In this document: positions 21,807 through 22,246 of the stretch, in pieces | Numbering within the stretch: position 1 is the first letter of the stretch | Layout of the letters: each line of letters opens with the position of its first letter | Assembly (NCBI GenBank): GCA_945926705.1 | Contig: CAMEMA010000003.1 | Span: 1 to 22,246, forward strand | Source: an uncultured Clostridia bacterium | Lineage (GTDB): Bacteria > Bacillota > Clostridia > Oscillospirales > Acutalibacteraceae | Length of the DNA stretch: 22,246 nt | Reading direction: 5' to 3' | Position numbers and translations under genes: made by a program | The notes under the pieces: model-generated | Seen by the model: only the letters and a program-made list of their open reading frames with translations | What the model was told of the DNA's origin: nothing | Databases searched by the model: none

Positions 21807-22118
21807 ATGAATTTAGAGAACAGCGATTCTAATTTTTTCCCTGAGAAAGTTTCAAAAGAGGAAATTTCTGAGGATATGGCGTTTGAAAAGGTAAAATCGA
21901 TATTGAGCGAGCAGTTTGACAAGGATGAGTCGGACATTACTCTTGAAACGACTTTGGATGAGGATTTGGAAGCAGATTCTCTGGATCTTGTAGATTTAAT
22001 TTCTTCTATTGAAGAAGAATTTGATTTTGAAATAAACGTCGAAGACAGCGTTATAGATTCTATAAAAACAGTAGATGATATTGTAAAATTTATCCTAGAA
22101 ACTAAAAAATCAAACTAA
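21807..22118 (+). CDS. acpP: Acyl carrier protein
   Basis: ACP carries growing acyl chains on a 4'-phosphopantetheine arm in fatty acid synthesis. The 103 residues contain the attachment motif DSL (Ser58) in DLEADSLDLVDLISSIEEEF, preceded by SDITLETTLDED, and a strongly acidic four-helix layout. The domain itself starts near MAFEKVKSIL (about residue 24), so the protein has an N-terminal extension of about 20 acidic residues not found in most ACPs. I chose the ATG at 21807 because GAGAGG (21791-21796) is ten bases upstream; a GTG at 21762 and an ATG at 21876 are possible but lack well-placed sites. It is monocistronic and away from any fab genes here, so it might serve a specialised pathway. 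Confidence 0.9.
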   Translation: MNLENSDSNFFPEKVSKEEISEDMAFEKVKSILSEQFDKDESDITLETTLDEDLEADSLDLVDLISSIEEEFDFEINVEDSVIDSIKTVDDIVKFILETKKSN

Positions 22119-22124
22119 ATTGTT

Positions 22125-22175
22125 AAAAATATTCTTCCTTATTTTTCTTTATATCGAAGAATATTTTTTATTTTA
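22125..22175 (+). terminator. Rho-independent terminator after acpP
   Basis: A perfect 13-base stem AAAAATATTCTTC (22125-22137) with GAAGAATATTTTT (22156-22168), an 18-base loop and a T-rich tail. Confidence 0.85.
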
Positions 22176-22178
22176 TTG

Positions 22179-22207
22179 TTGACTTTAACACGTAATAATA
22201 ATATACT
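22179..22207 (+). promoter_or_regulatory. Promoter of the tRNA at the right edge
   Basis: TTGACT (22179-22184), 17 bases, TATACT (22202-22207), 15 bases before the tRNA. Confidence 0.85.
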
Positions 22208-22222
22208 TGTATAAGTAGATGA

Positions 22223-22246
22223 AGGGGTATAGCTCAGTTGGTAGAG
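22223..22246 (+). tRNA. tRNA, 5' part only, probably tRNA-Trp
   Basis: AGGGGTATAGCTCAGTTGG at 22223-22241 and then TAGAG show an acceptor strand, positions 8-9 (TA) and a D arm, cut by the window edge before the anticodon. The AGGGGTA acceptor is typical of bacterial tRNA-Trp, which in many Bacillota stands before secE-nusG. The amino acid cannot be confirmed from this part. Confidence 0.8.

Noticed and set aside
1..22246. CRISPR arrays, insertion sequences, rRNA genes
   Set aside because: No regularly spaced repeats, transposase motifs or rRNA sequences were seen on either strand.

Overview
The window is low-GC DNA with strong Shine-Dalgarno sites (AAGGAG), near-consensus sigma-A promoters (TTGACA, 17 bases, TATAAT) and U-tailed hairpin terminators. 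With a SpoVA-family protein, a Prp protease paired with an extended L27, a class B sortase, Mini-III RNase and Obg, this points to a Gram-positive, probably spore-forming member of Bacillota, class Clostridia. The order and genus cannot be fixed from the sequence; an Oscillospirales/Ruminococcaceae-like lineage is only a guess.

Region 1 (1-5031) is conserved housekeeping: the 3' part of dnaG followed by rpoD, then a terminator, a promoter and an L21-type leader in front of rplU-prp-rpmA (ribosomal proteins L21 and L27 with the protease that matures L27), then obgE and mrnC for ribosome assembly and 23S rRNA maturation.

Region 2 (5032-7200) is accessory. Two small ORFs (42 and 58 codons) sit behind a very good promoter whose -10 box lies inside a perfect 16-base palindrome. 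They run into a convergent ATPase with one intact and one decayed P-loop half. Divergent from the ATPase is an unknown gene interrupted by an in-frame TGA.

Region 3 (7201-15725) holds priA, a convergent mtnN, an isolated spoVAE-like gene, an unknown 427-residue lysine-rich protein with a consensus promoter, a dCache-HAMP-PP2C sensor phosphatase, and a CorA-type magnesium transporter.

Region 4 (15817-18430) begins with tRNA-Leu(UAG). Two protein-kinase-like genes follow. The first has a protein-kinase-like lobe with altered HRD and DFG motifs. The second resembles the HipA/Fam20C/PI3K-like kinases, carries an apparent signal peptide and has no ordinary start codon behind its Shine-Dalgarno site. 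About 600 bases of AT-rich, apparently gene-free DNA follow, ending in a strong terminator. This is the part most likely to hold an undescribed system.

Region 5 (18600-21272) is a cell-surface operon: a frameshifted remnant of a small secreted protein, an InlB-repeat surface protein with an NPLTG sorting signal, and a class B sortase that probably anchors it.

Region 6 (21375-22246) holds tRNA-Ser(GGA) on the minus strand, an acyl carrier protein gene with promoter and terminator, and the start of another tRNA, probably tRNA-Trp, cut by the window edge.
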